Origin: Dehalococcoidia bacterium
GTDB lineage: Bacteria > Chloroflexota > Dehalococcoidia > SZUA-161
Length of the DNA stretch: 5,479 bases
Reading direction: 5' to 3'
Assembly: GCA_020344295.1 (NCBI GenBank)
Contig: CP070819.1
Coordinates: 2,102,147 to 2,107,625, forward strand
Shown here: piece after piece, positions 1-5,479 of the stretch
How positions within the stretch are numbered: the stretch's first letter is position 1
How the letters are laid out: each line of letters begins with the position of its first letter
The notes under the pieces: generated by a model
What the model saw: only the letters and a program-made list of their open reading frames with translations
The model's database searches: none
What the model was told of the DNA's origin: nothing
Made by a program: the position numbers and the translations under genes

Positions 1-1
1 G

Positions 2-151
2 CTGAAAGAGAGCATAGAGCGGGTAGCCGAACTGGAGATCGAGTATTTGCTGACAGGCCATCAATACGGCAGTCCGGGAATCATCGTGGGGCAGGAGGAT
101 ATACAGCGTAATTTCGATCTCATTAGAAGGCACATTTTCCCTTACTTGTAA
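2..151 (+). CDS. Metallo-beta-lactamase-fold protein, C-terminal fragment (partial)
   Basis: Reading frame 2 is open from the window edge to a TAA at 149-151 and gives 49 residues, beginning LKESIERVAELEIEYLLTGH. The segment LLTGHQYG followed by a hydrophobic strand (GIIVG) and a closing amphipathic helix (about residues 32-47) is how many metallo-beta-lactamase-fold hydrolases end. There, the His in the TGH turn is a late metal-ligand or near-active-site residue. The N-terminal HxHxDH signature lies upstream of the window, so neither the substrate nor the catalytic state can be judged. The gene ends 63 bp before the next start codon, with a possible promoter and dyad between them, so it may be a separate unit. 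The family call rests on a short tail only. The frame and stop codon are certain. Confidence 0.6.
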   Translation: MKESIERVAELEIEYLLTGHQYGSPGIIVGQEDIQRNFDLIRRHIFPYL

Positions 152-162
152 CTGCTTACGAT

Positions 163-186
163 TATATACGGTGAGTACCTGTACTC
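163..186 (+). promoter_or_regulatory. Candidate -10 box with an overlapping 14-bp operator-like dyad
   Basis: TATATA at 163-168 resembles a -10 box. Four bases later lies a perfect dyad, GAGTAC at 173-178 and GTACTC at 181-186, separated by CT. The dyad would cover the expected transcription start, a usual place for a repressor operator. The two-base centre is too small for an RNA hairpin, so a protein-binding site is the more natural reading. No good -35 box is visible at the right distance, and the dyad does not match any SOS box I recognise. The call is therefore an inference from symmetry and position ahead of the repair operon. Confidence 0.3.
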
Positions 187-214
187 GTCACAAAACGTCT
201 TGGGTATTTGCGAG

Positions 215-781
215 ATGCCAAACGAAAACGACCGAATAAAGAGTGCGCTTGAGATCGCCATGGAGAAGGCTGAAAAGCTTGGCGATCTTTCGGAGGATGA
301 AAAACAACGTCAAAAAGATGAGAAGCTTGTGACAGCGGCTGAAGATCTGGCTAGGCGCTACCTGGACGGATTACCTCTTAATGATATCGATCTGGAGTTA
401 GCAAAACATAAGGAGGAAGAATACGGCATTGTCAGAGACCACCTGCTATCTCATCTTGTGAAAAATATTAATTTCAGCCAGGATTCCATGAGTGAGAAGA
501 TGCTGGCCGCTATTAAGCATATATCCCCCGAATCTGAATTGACAGCAACTATCGGTGATATCCTCCATGAATATCGGGTTGTAATTGATAAAGCAAGACA
601 GGAAAACCTCGGTAAGCTGGAGGCGGAAAAACGGAGTGAACTGGGGCAGCTAGGCATATCCGGCTCCGCCATAGAGCCGTCGATCGAGACCTCATCAGCT
701 TGGCTTCAAATTGAGCAGGAATTAAAAACTCGCTACTCGCAGCGACTCGATGAAATCAAGCGAAACCTCCCAACAAGCTGA
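215..781 (+). CDS. Uncharacterised highly charged alpha-helical protein
   Basis: This is a 188-aa product with no catalytic motif that I recognise. It is very rich in Glu, Lys, Asp, Arg and Leu. Long amphipathic stretches, especially residues 5-70 and 120-145 (KARQENLGKLEAEKRSE), predict a mostly helical or coiled-coil soluble protein without signal peptide or membrane segment. The opening RIKSALEIAMEKAEKLG resembles small conserved hypothetical proteins I have seen in anaerobic bacteria, but I cannot name a family. I chose ATG at 215. The frame can be extended to a TTG at 200, but neither start has a convincing Shine-Dalgarno sequence, so the start is uncertain by five codons. It is followed after 11 bp by the AlkD-like repair gene, which suggests co-transcription and perhaps a linked role. 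That link is inference only. Confidence 0.75.
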   Translation: MPNENDRIKSALEIAMEKAEKLGDLSEDEKQRQKDEKLVTAAEDLARRYLDGLPLNDIDLELAKHKEEEYGIVRDHLLSHLVKNINFSQDSMSEKMLAAIKHISPESELTATIGDILHEYRVVIDKARQENLGKLEAEKRSELGQLGISGSAIEPSIETSSAWLQIEQELKTRYSQRLDEIKRNLPTS

Positions 782-792
782 GAGCAGAGTAT

Positions 793-1482
793 ATGAACTA
801 TGACGATATACTCAGACAATTGAAAGCCCTATCCAATCCTAAAGCTGTCGAAGGGATGACCCGGTATGGTATCAATCCGGAAAGAACTTATGGGATTTCT
901 ATTCCGACCTTGCGGGGAATGGCCAAGGAAATTGGCAGGGATCATGGTCTGGCACAACAGCTATGGGAGTCGGGCATCCATGAAGCCAGGATACTGGCAG
1001 GCATGATTGCTTATCCTAGGATGACCACTGAAGCACAAATGGATAGCTGGGTGAAAGACTTTGACTCATGGGATGTATGCGATCAATGTTGCATGAATCT
1101 GTTCGAAAAGACTGAGTTCGCCTATCGAAAAGCTGTGGACTGGAGTGCGAGTGAAGAGGAATTTGTTAAAAGAGCCGGTTTCGTAATGATGGCACGTTTG
1201 GCCGTCAGCGATAAAAAAGCCAGTGACTCCCAGTTGGAGTTATTTTTCCCTATCATCAAGCAGGAAGCTACAGACGACAGGAACTTCGTCAAGAAGGCTG
1301 TCAATTGGGCGCTCAGGCAGATCGGAAAACGCAATCGTAGCTTGAACCAGAAATCAATTGAAGTTGCACAAGATATATCGAGAATGGACTCCAAGAGCGC
1401 AAAGTGGATTGCCTCAGATGCACTCAGGGAACTCACCAGTAAATCTATCCAGGATAGATTAAGGAATCGCTCAAACAGGTAA
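793..1482 (+). CDS. AlkD-like DNA alkylation repair protein (HEAT-like repeat glycosylase family)
   Basis: The 229-aa product matches the DNA alkylation repair family typified by Bacillus cereus AlkD, an all-helical HEAT-like-repeat glycosylase that removes positively charged alkylated bases (3-methyl- and 7-methyl-purines) without flipping them. Visible family features are GISIPTLRGMAKEIGRDHGLA (residues 34-54, first half), HEARILAGMIAYPR (63-76), DSWDVCD (91-97) and VKKAVNWALRQIGKRN (166-181). AlkD uses W109, D113, R148 and W187. Here W93 and D97 keep the W-x3-D spacing, W172 fits W187, and R127 is a plausible R148 equivalent, so activity is likely. Length is typical of the family, and the protein is cytoplasmic with no signal peptide. 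It starts 11 bp after the preceding stop with only a weak purine-rich ribosome site (GAGAGCAGAG), consistent with translational coupling. The exact substrate range is not known from sequence. Confidence 0.9.
   Translation: MNYDDILRQLKALSNPKAVEGMTRYGINPERTYGISIPTLRGMAKEIGRDHGLAQQLWESGIHEARILAGMIAYPRMTTEAQMDSWVKDFDSWDVCDQCCMNLFEKTEFAYRKAVDWSASEEEFVKRAGFVMMARLAVSDKKASDSQLELFFPIIKQEATDDRNFVKKAVNWALRQIGKRNRSLNQKSIEVAQDISRMDSKSAKWIASDALRELTSKSIQDRLRNRSNR
1442..1460. repeat. Perfect 19-bp inverted repeat (9+1+9) at the 3' end of the repair gene
   Basis: AATCTATCC at 1442-1450 and GGATAGATT at 1452-1460 are exact reverse complements around a single A. The repeat lies inside the last codons of the AlkD-like gene (residues around KSIQDRL, 217-223), 20 bp before the stop. 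There is no T-run after it, so it is not a standard intrinsic terminator. The one-base centre favours a protein-binding site over a hairpin, although a hairpin with a slightly opened stem is possible. It could also be chance. Confidence 0.5.
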
Positions 1483-1501
1483 CGACTGGTGGATTTTCCG
1501 T

Positions 1502-1542
1502 AAGTGAACACTTCCATCACCCGTGCTTGCAGTGCCGCACTT
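1502..1542. repeat. Two short dyads sharing AAGTG/CACTT, in the gap after the repair gene
   Basis: AAGTG-AA-CACTT (1502-1513) and AGTGC-C-GCACT (1531-1541) are both perfect dyads. CACTT recurs at 1538-1542, so alternative pairing across the whole stretch is possible. They sit 20-60 bp after the stop of the AlkD-like gene. No T-tract follows, so I do not call a terminator. The rest of the 160-bp gap (1543-1642) is AT-rich and probably holds the ligase promoter. The best pair there is TTGTTG at 1582-1587 with TAGCAT at 1606-1611 and an 18-bp spacer, which is weak. Confidence 0.35.
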
Positions 1543-1642
1543 GGTTCAGTTAGCGATCTGTTGTAAAATCTTGTTCATATTTTGTTGGTGTTAACTAATA
1601 CAGGGTAGCATATAGGTTTGGCTATTACAGAAAGGATATGCA

Positions 1643-3337
1643 ATGCCAGATAAAGTAAAGGGAAGCGATAAACCGTGGATCAAGCACTATAAGCTCGGGC
1701 CGTATCCACTGAAAAAGAGTCTGGAACCGTATCCCAAGGTTCCTATGCACCAGTTTCTGGACAACTCATCGGAAGCATATCCAGGCCAGGTCGCTATTGA
1801 CTACCTGGGGGAGAAGATAAGGTACAGCGAGCTGAGAACCTGTGTCGACAAACTGGCAAATGCGCTTACGGGGCTGGGAGTGAAAAAAGGTGATAAAGTG
1901 GCGACTGTCCTTCCAAATTGCCCACAGTTTATCATCGCCGATTACGCTGTATCCACAACAGGTGCGACTCTTGTCCCCTGCAGCACCATTCACAGCACTC
2001 GCGATCTGGTGTATCAGATAGGCGAATCAGGATCAGAGACAGTTATATGCTCAGACAAGGTAATAAATCGAATCAAGTCAATCAAGGATGGAACGAGGCT
2101 TAATAATATAATAGTCACTTCGCCGCTAGATTACACTACTAAAGAGCCCGAGGCAAAAGACACAACAGGTGCCTATAAATTTAAAGAACTTTTAGCGGAA
2201 CACGAGGCGAAGCCTCCTCAAGTTGACATCGATCCCGAAGAGGATCTGGCATACCTATGTTTCACCGGTGGTGCGACCGGCGTGCCCAAAGGTGTGATGA
2301 TTACACACTTCAACAGGGCATGTAACATCCATCAATTCATGTGGATATTTGAGCCGTTGTGGCCGGGTGTCAAGGGAAAGGCCGCCTCGGAAATAGCTAT
2401 CCCCATATTTCATGCCTGGGGACATGTCGCAGTACAGACAAGTATTGCGCTGGGTATGAGGATTCTCCTGGTCTCCGATCCGAGGGACATCAGGCAGGCG
2501 GTCAACCTCCTAAAAGAACACCGTCCACTGATTGCGGGCGTTGTCCCCACTCACCTCATGAAGATGACCGAATACACAATTGGAAGATTGCCAGTCATGT
2601 TCCTGTCTGGGGCGGCTCCGCTCCCAGCGGAGGTCTTTGAGGCCATCAAGCGGGATACTATGATGCCGATAACGGAAGGATACGGTTTAACTGAGTGTGG
2701 GCCAATAACTCACGGTAATCTCTCTTGCTTTTCTAAGATCACTGGTTTCGTATCCAAGGAGAAATTAGGTATTGGTCTGCCCACCCCCGATACAGATGTA
2801 AAGATAATCGACACAGAGACAGGCGAGGAACTTGGGGCAGGTGAAATCGGGGAGATGGTAATCCGTGGGCCTCAGACCATGAAAGGCTACTGGCCTACAC
2901 CCGGTAGCGGGCTGGATAACGGCTGGCTTCATACGGGTGATATCGCACGAATGGATGAAGATGGCTACTTTGTACTCGAAGACAGGATCAAGGATATGGC
3001 AAACATCTCAGGATACAAAGTCTACACTACAGAGGTTGACGAGGTATTATTCAGCTACCCGGGAGTGGCCATGGCGGCAGCTGTGGGAATCCCCGATCCT
3101 GAGCGGCCGGGCAGCGAGAGAATAAAGGCCTTTATCAGGCCGAAGGAAGAATACAAGGGTAGGCTGAACGCAAGTCATATCATTGAATACTGCAAAGAGA
3201 AACTCCCGGCTACAGCAGTCCCAAAATTTGTCGAGTTCAGAGATGAGTTTCCCCTGACTGTCACCGATAAGATATTCAAGAGGATGCTGAGAGAGCAGGA
3301 GATCGACGAAATGAAGAAGCAAGGGGTACTGAAGTAA
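1643..3337 (+). CDS. Acyl-CoA ligase (AMP-dependent synthetase, long-chain fatty-acid type)
   Basis: This is a complete 564-aa class I adenylate-forming enzyme. It would activate a carboxylic acid with ATP to an acyl-adenylate and transfer the acyl group to coenzyme A in the cytoplasm. Core motifs occur in order: A3 phosphate loop FTGGATGVPKG (207-217), A5 EGYGLTE (345-351), A7 GWLHTGD (427-433, with ribose-binding D433), A8 hinge DRIKDMANISGYKVYTTEVDE (from 447) and A10 PLTVTDKIFKR (537-547) with catalytic K543. Length fits acyl-CoA synthetases. Departures from the common consensus are GGATG for SGTTG in A3, TTE for PxE in A8, and TD before the A10 Lys where TG is usual. The catalytic residues themselves are kept. 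ATG at 1643 is preceded by GAAAGGA (1630-1636) at 6-bp spacing. The gene ends in tandem stops, TAA then TAG. The substrate (fatty, aromatic or branched acid) cannot be assigned, and no beta-oxidation genes are adjacent. Confidence 0.93.
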   Translation: MPDKVKGSDKPWIKHYKLGPYPLKKSLEPYPKVPMHQFLDNSSEAYPGQVAIDYLGEKIRYSELRTCVDKLANALTGLGVKKGDKVATVLPNCPQFIIADYAVSTTGATLVPCSTIHSTRDLVYQIGESGSETVICSDKVINRIKSIKDGTRLNNIIVTSPLDYTTKEPEAKDTTGAYKFKELLAEHEAKPPQVDIDPEEDLAYLCFTGGATGVPKGVMITHFNRACNIHQFMWIFEPLWPGVKGKAASEIAIPIFHAWGHVAVQTSIALGMRILLVSDPRDIRQAVNLLKEHRPLIAGVVPTHLMKMTEYTIGRLPVMFLSGAAPLPAEVFEAIKRDTMMPITEGYGLTECGPITHGNLSCFSKITGFVSKEKLGIGLPTPDTDVKIIDTETGEELGAGEIGEMVIRGPQTMKGYWPTPGSGLDNGWLHTGDIARMDEDGYFVLEDRIKDMANISGYKVYTTEVDEVLFSYPGVAMAAAVGIPDPERPGSERIKAFIRPKEEYKGRLNASHIIEYCKEKLPATAVPKFVEFRDEFPLTVTDKIFKRMLREQEIDEMKKQGVLK

Positions 3338-3479
3338 TAGGTTCATGCCTCAGTTGGTATTTGGCTTGGGATCATAGCACGGAATGGAATCACAGAAGAT
3401 TTTAGATGAAGTCTTTCAGCATATGTGACCGTAAGATTAGGCATGATGCGCCTCTTGATCTGATTTTGACTAGCGCGCA

Positions 3480-3508
3480 TTGACTTCAAGCTTTTTTCTA
3501 AATAGTAT
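3480..3508 (+). promoter_or_regulatory. Sigma-70-type promoter for the cysteine-rich gene
   Basis: TTGACT (3480-3485, five of six matches to TTGACA) and TAGTAT (3503-3508, four of six matches to TATAAT) are separated by exactly 17 bp. Transcription would start near 3515, about 50 bp ahead of the ATG at 3567. A second, perfect TATAAT lies at 3539-3544 but lacks a good -35 box and would leave a leader of only about 16 bases. Just upstream, ATGCGC (about 3445-3450) and GCGCAT (3474-3479) form a loose inverted pair abutting the -35 box, possibly an operator. Confidence 0.5.
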
Positions 3509-3566
3509 TACTGCATATTATCATCAGGGTATTGAGTATATAATAGTACTTGTTGGAGAGCAGGCG

Positions 3567-4118
3567 ATGTTTTGGGAAGACAAAGTGGCAGAGCAGGAGT
3601 TCTATAAGAAGATTTATAGGACAGAACCGTTTAAAATGATTGTAGGTGACGATTTTCATTTCATAGCCATTGAGCACTACGTAAAGCGCATGATTTTAAG
3701 TGCCACAGAGCAAATATTAAGTCCTAATTTTGATGAAATATTAAGGAGTGCATGCTTAAGGGAAATAGGTAAGGCATGTGCTCAGATGTTTCTCAAACAT
3801 AGCGGCATAGACACTAAAACAGATTTGGATACTTTTATCAGCAACATTAATACGATTTCCCTGGGGCATAGAAGTTTTAAAAGAAGTGGTGATGTTATCT
3901 ACGAGGACACATATTGTCATGGACAATGTTGGTGCCCAATAATCAACAATCTAGATACACAGCCAGATTGTTTAATATGTAGTACATGTAGTAAAAGCGC
4001 GAGAGAAACCCTTTTCCAGACAGTTCTCAAACAGCCTGTAAAAGCTGACATAGTAGATAGCGCCCTATTATCGGGCACTGACACATGCAGATTGTCGATA
4101 CAACTCTCTCCCCCGTGA
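3567..4118 (+). CDS. Cysteine-rich protein with a C-terminal Cys/His cluster, possible sensor or hydrolase-like domain
   Basis: The product is 183 aa from ATG 3567, which has GGAGAG (3555-3560) at 6-bp spacing. The frame is open further up to a TTG at 3480, but that codon is part of a good -35 box, so the shorter form is preferred. The N-terminal half (1-90) is helical with C63 and C71. The C-terminal half holds C117-H118-x2-C121-x-C123, then C135-x2-C138-x2-C141, then a strand-like ending PVKADIVDSALLSGTDTCRLSI with C174. The GTDTCRLSI ending resembles the closing strands of V4R (4-vinyl-reductase-like) or L-2-amino-thiazoline-4-carboxylate hydrolase-like domains. That similarity is from memory and tentative. 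The cysteine spacing suggests metal or iron-sulfur binding, or redox sensing. No DNA-binding or membrane segment is seen. The gene is clearly AT-richer than its neighbours, with a hand count of about 35% G+C over 180 sampled bases, and appears monocistronic. Confidence 0.75.
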   Translation: MFWEDKVAEQEFYKKIYRTEPFKMIVGDDFHFIAIEHYVKRMILSATEQILSPNFDEILRSACLREIGKACAQMFLKHSGIDTKTDLDTFISNINTISLGHRSFKRSGDVIYEDTYCHGQCWCPIINNLDTQPDCLICSTCSKSARETLFQTVLKQPVKADIVDSALLSGTDTCRLSIQLSPP

Positions 4119-4398
4119 TATAGCCGCATTCCACCATGATGCTTCACTGGAAACTGCGTTAGCGTAACTCACAATAACTCCTTTAGTCCGGCCACGCATA
4201 GACAATCGCAACCATAATGTGATAACTTCTTTATCTTTTCCTATCTCATTATATGACTTCTTTATCCCCATGCACTTATCCTAATAAATGTGGTTGCCTC
4301 ACTCTGTATAGAAGCTCGTTTTACGTATGAGGAATATCTGGTTAATCCTGCCACAATATGTCAGGAACGATGTATCATGTGTTAGAAAGGGATGTAGT
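4119..4398. other. AT-rich intergenic region of 280 bp with short repeats
   Basis: No convincing + strand gene or RNA gene is visible. An 11-bp direct repeat, ACTTCTTTATC, occurs at 4225-4235 and 4256-4266, with starts 31 bp apart (about three helical turns). The first copy is part of a dyad, GATAA-CTTCT-TTATC (4221-4235). A weak promoter candidate for the transketolase is TTTACG at 4320-4325 with TTAATC at 4342-4347 and a 16-bp spacer. No intrinsic terminator with a T-tract was found after the cysteine-rich gene. A 67-codon minus-strand frame crosses 4068-4271 and is discussed separately. Confidence 0.5.
4225..4266. repeat. 11-bp direct repeat pair upstream of transketolase
   Basis: ACTTCTTTATC is found twice, at 4225-4235 and 4256-4266, on the same face of the helix if B-form (31-bp period). 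The first copy is extended into a GATAA/TTATC dyad from 4221; the second is preceded by TATG and lacks that symmetry. This could be a pair of regulator half-sites, or chance in AT-rich DNA. Confidence 0.35.
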
Positions 4399-5479
4399 AT
4401 GGCCGCAAATACGATCGATGAGCTGTGCATTAATACGATTCGCTTCCTGGCCATAGACGCTGTACAGAAGGCCAATTCGGGTCATCCCGGGACACCTATG
4501 GGCGCGGCACCCATGGCCTATGTATTGTGGGATAGATTCCTCAAGTATAATCCCGCGGATCCTAAATGGTCGGACCGCGACCGGTTCATCCTCTCTCCCG
4601 GACACGCCTCCGCGTTGCTCTACGCACTGCTCCATCTTACGGGATACGATCTATCCCTCGAAGAGATAAAGCTGTTCCGGCAGTGGGAAAGTAGAACACC
4701 CGGGCATATCGAGTATGGGGTAACCCCCGGCGTCGAAGTGACTACAGGCCCTCTGGGGCAGGGGTTCGCTAGCGGGGTAGGGATGGCCATAGCCGAGAGA
4801 TGGCTGGCCAAGCATTACAACAAGCCGGGACATGAGATAATTAACCATTACACCTACGCAATCGTCTCCGATGGAGACCTTCAGGAAGGTGTCGCCTCGG
4901 AAGCAGCTTCCCTTGCAGGGACGCTCCGCCTGGGTAAGATCATCTACCTTTACGATGACAACGATATTTCCATCGAGGGTTATACCAATATCGCCTTCGC
5001 TGAGAATGTGGGGCAGCGTTTCGAGGCCTATGGCTGGCATGTACTCGGGGTCATAGATGGTATGGATATACCGGCCTTAGAGTCGGCAATCCGCATGGCC
5101 CAAGCCGAGGCCAATCGCCCCAGCCTCATAATCTGCAGGACCATTATCGGATACGGAAGCCCTAATAAGGCTGGTACTGCGGCGGCCCATGGCGAGCCCC
5201 TGGGTGAAGAGGAAGTTAAACTGACTCGAGAACGACTGGCATGGCCTTACGCCGAGCCTTTCGCCATCCCCCCGGAGGCCCTGGTATACATGCGTCAGGC
5301 CCAAGAACGGGGAAAGCTCTGGCAGGAGCAGTGGCAGGCGAGAATGGAGGAATACGGGAAGGCTTTCCCAGAGGTTGCCCTCGGGCTGGGGATAGACCTG
5401 CAGGGCGATCTTCCCCGGGGATGGGATAGTGCTCTGTCTGACCTGTTTAACGGAGAGAAAAAACCCATCGCTACGCGGG
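4399..5479 (+). CDS. tkt: Transketolase, N-terminal part (partial, runs off the window)
   Basis: Sixty percent or less of a transketolase is present (360 codons), the thiamine-diphosphate enzyme that moves two-carbon ketol units between sugar phosphates in the pentose phosphate and Calvin pathways. Visible landmarks are [10 protein letters not shown] (26-35), LSPGHAS (65-71, H69), TPGHIE (100-105, H103), [16 protein letters not shown] (115-130) and the diphosphate/Mg motif from SDGD (157-160) to DDN (186-188). [13 protein letters not shown] (257-269) carries H264. These fit yeast H30, H69, H103, D157, N187 and H263. The frame continues past the linker into KPIATR (355-360), where the second (PYR) domain begins, so this is the fused full-length type and not a split N-terminal subunit. 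ATG 4399 follows AAAGGGA (4386-4392) at 6-bp spacing. Composition is GC-richer than the preceding gene (58% over 4441-4500). The gene probably starts a new transcription unit after the 280-bp gap. Confidence 0.96.
   Translation, partial: MAANTIDELCINTIRFLAIDAVQKANSGHPGTPMGAAPMAYVLWDRFLKYNPADPKWSDRDRFILSPGHASALLYALLHLTGYDLSLEEIKLFRQWESRTPGHIEYGVTPGVEVTTGPLGQGFASGVGMAIAERWLAKHYNKPGHEIINHYTYAIVSDGDLQEGVASEAASLAGTLRLGKIIYLYDDNDISIEGYTNIAFAENVGQRFEAYGWHVLGVIDGMDIPALESAIRMAQAEANRPSLIICRTIIGYGSPNKAGTAAAHGEPLGEEEVKLTRERLAWPYAEPFAIPPEALVYMRQAQERGKLWQEQWQARMEEYGKAFPEVALGLGIDLQGDLPRGWDSALSDLFNGEKKPIATR

Noticed and set aside
200..214. TTG start five codons upstream of ATG 215
   Set aside because: There is no ribosome site upstream of the TTG, and ATG is the commoner start. 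It is kept only as an alternative.
1122..1520. Minus-strand 132-codon frame opposite the AlkD-like gene
   Set aside because: It lies almost wholly opposite a well-supported gene, and its Ser/Leu/Phe-rich composition is typical of an antisense shadow.
3395..3420. AAGAT/GTCTT stem after the ligase as a terminator
   Set aside because: The stem is short with a wobble pair and has no T-tract.
3480..3566. N-terminal extension of the cysteine-rich protein from TTG 3480
   Set aside because: It lacks a ribosome site, it overlaps a good -35/-10 pair, and a better ATG with GGAGAG lies at 3567.
4070..4086. GCCC-TATTATC-GGGC hairpin near the end of the cysteine-rich gene as a terminator
   Set aside because: The stem is only four base pairs, it lies within the coding sequence, and no T-run follows.
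4651..5040. Minus-strand 129-codon frame opposite transketolase
   Set aside because: The + strand encodes unmistakable transketolase motifs over the same bases, and the minus product resembles nothing.
4399..5479. Split (two-subunit) transketolase N-terminal subunit
   Set aside because: The frame continues past about 280 residues into KPIATR, the start of the second domain, without a stop.

Overview
All recognisable genes in this window lie on the + strand. The layout looks like ordinary bacterial chromosome of medium G+C. Bacterial Shine-Dalgarno sequences precede the genes at 1643, 3567 and 4399. The lineage cannot be fixed from sequence alone. The general look of the ligase, the transketolase and the small charged protein reminds me of metagenomic Chloroflexota (Dehalococcoidia-like) genomes, but that is a low-confidence impression. 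No tRNA, rRNA, CRISPR array, transposase or insertion-sequence end was seen.

Left part (1-1482): the C-terminal 49 residues of a metallo-beta-lactamase-fold protein end at 151. A 63-bp gap follows, holding a TATATA box and a 14-bp dyad. Next comes an unrecognised, highly charged helical protein (215-781). Eleven bases after its stop codon begins an AlkD-type HEAT-repeat DNA alkylation repair protein (793-1482), whose expected DNA-contact and catalytic residues appear to be present. These two are very probably co-transcribed. A perfect 9+1+9 inverted repeat lies in the last codons of the repair gene, and two shorter dyads lie just after it.

Middle (1483-3337): after a 160-bp gap, a complete class I adenylate-forming acyl-CoA ligase of 564 aa shows recognisable A3, A5, A7, A8 and A10 core motifs. 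It is probably a fatty or other carboxylic acid activating enzyme that makes an acyl-adenylate and then an acyl-CoA.

Right part (3338-5479): an AT-rich stretch carries its own good promoter candidate and a 183-aa cysteine-rich protein (3567-4118). Its C-terminal half has a seven-residue Cys/His cluster and resembles small-molecule or metal-binding sensor/hydrolase domains. A 280-bp AT-rich intergenic region with a short direct repeat and a dyad follows. The window then enters a GC-richer transketolase gene (4399 to the window end), which covers the whole thiamine-diphosphate-binding N-terminal domain and the start of the next domain.

The genes do not form one obvious pathway. DNA repair, acyl activation, a possible sensor and central carbon metabolism sit side by side as separate transcription units. 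The most notable points are the cysteine-rich protein in its AT-rich segment, the start-site correction that its promoter implies, and the two dyads flanking the repair operon. I see no clear sign of a wholly new multi-gene system.
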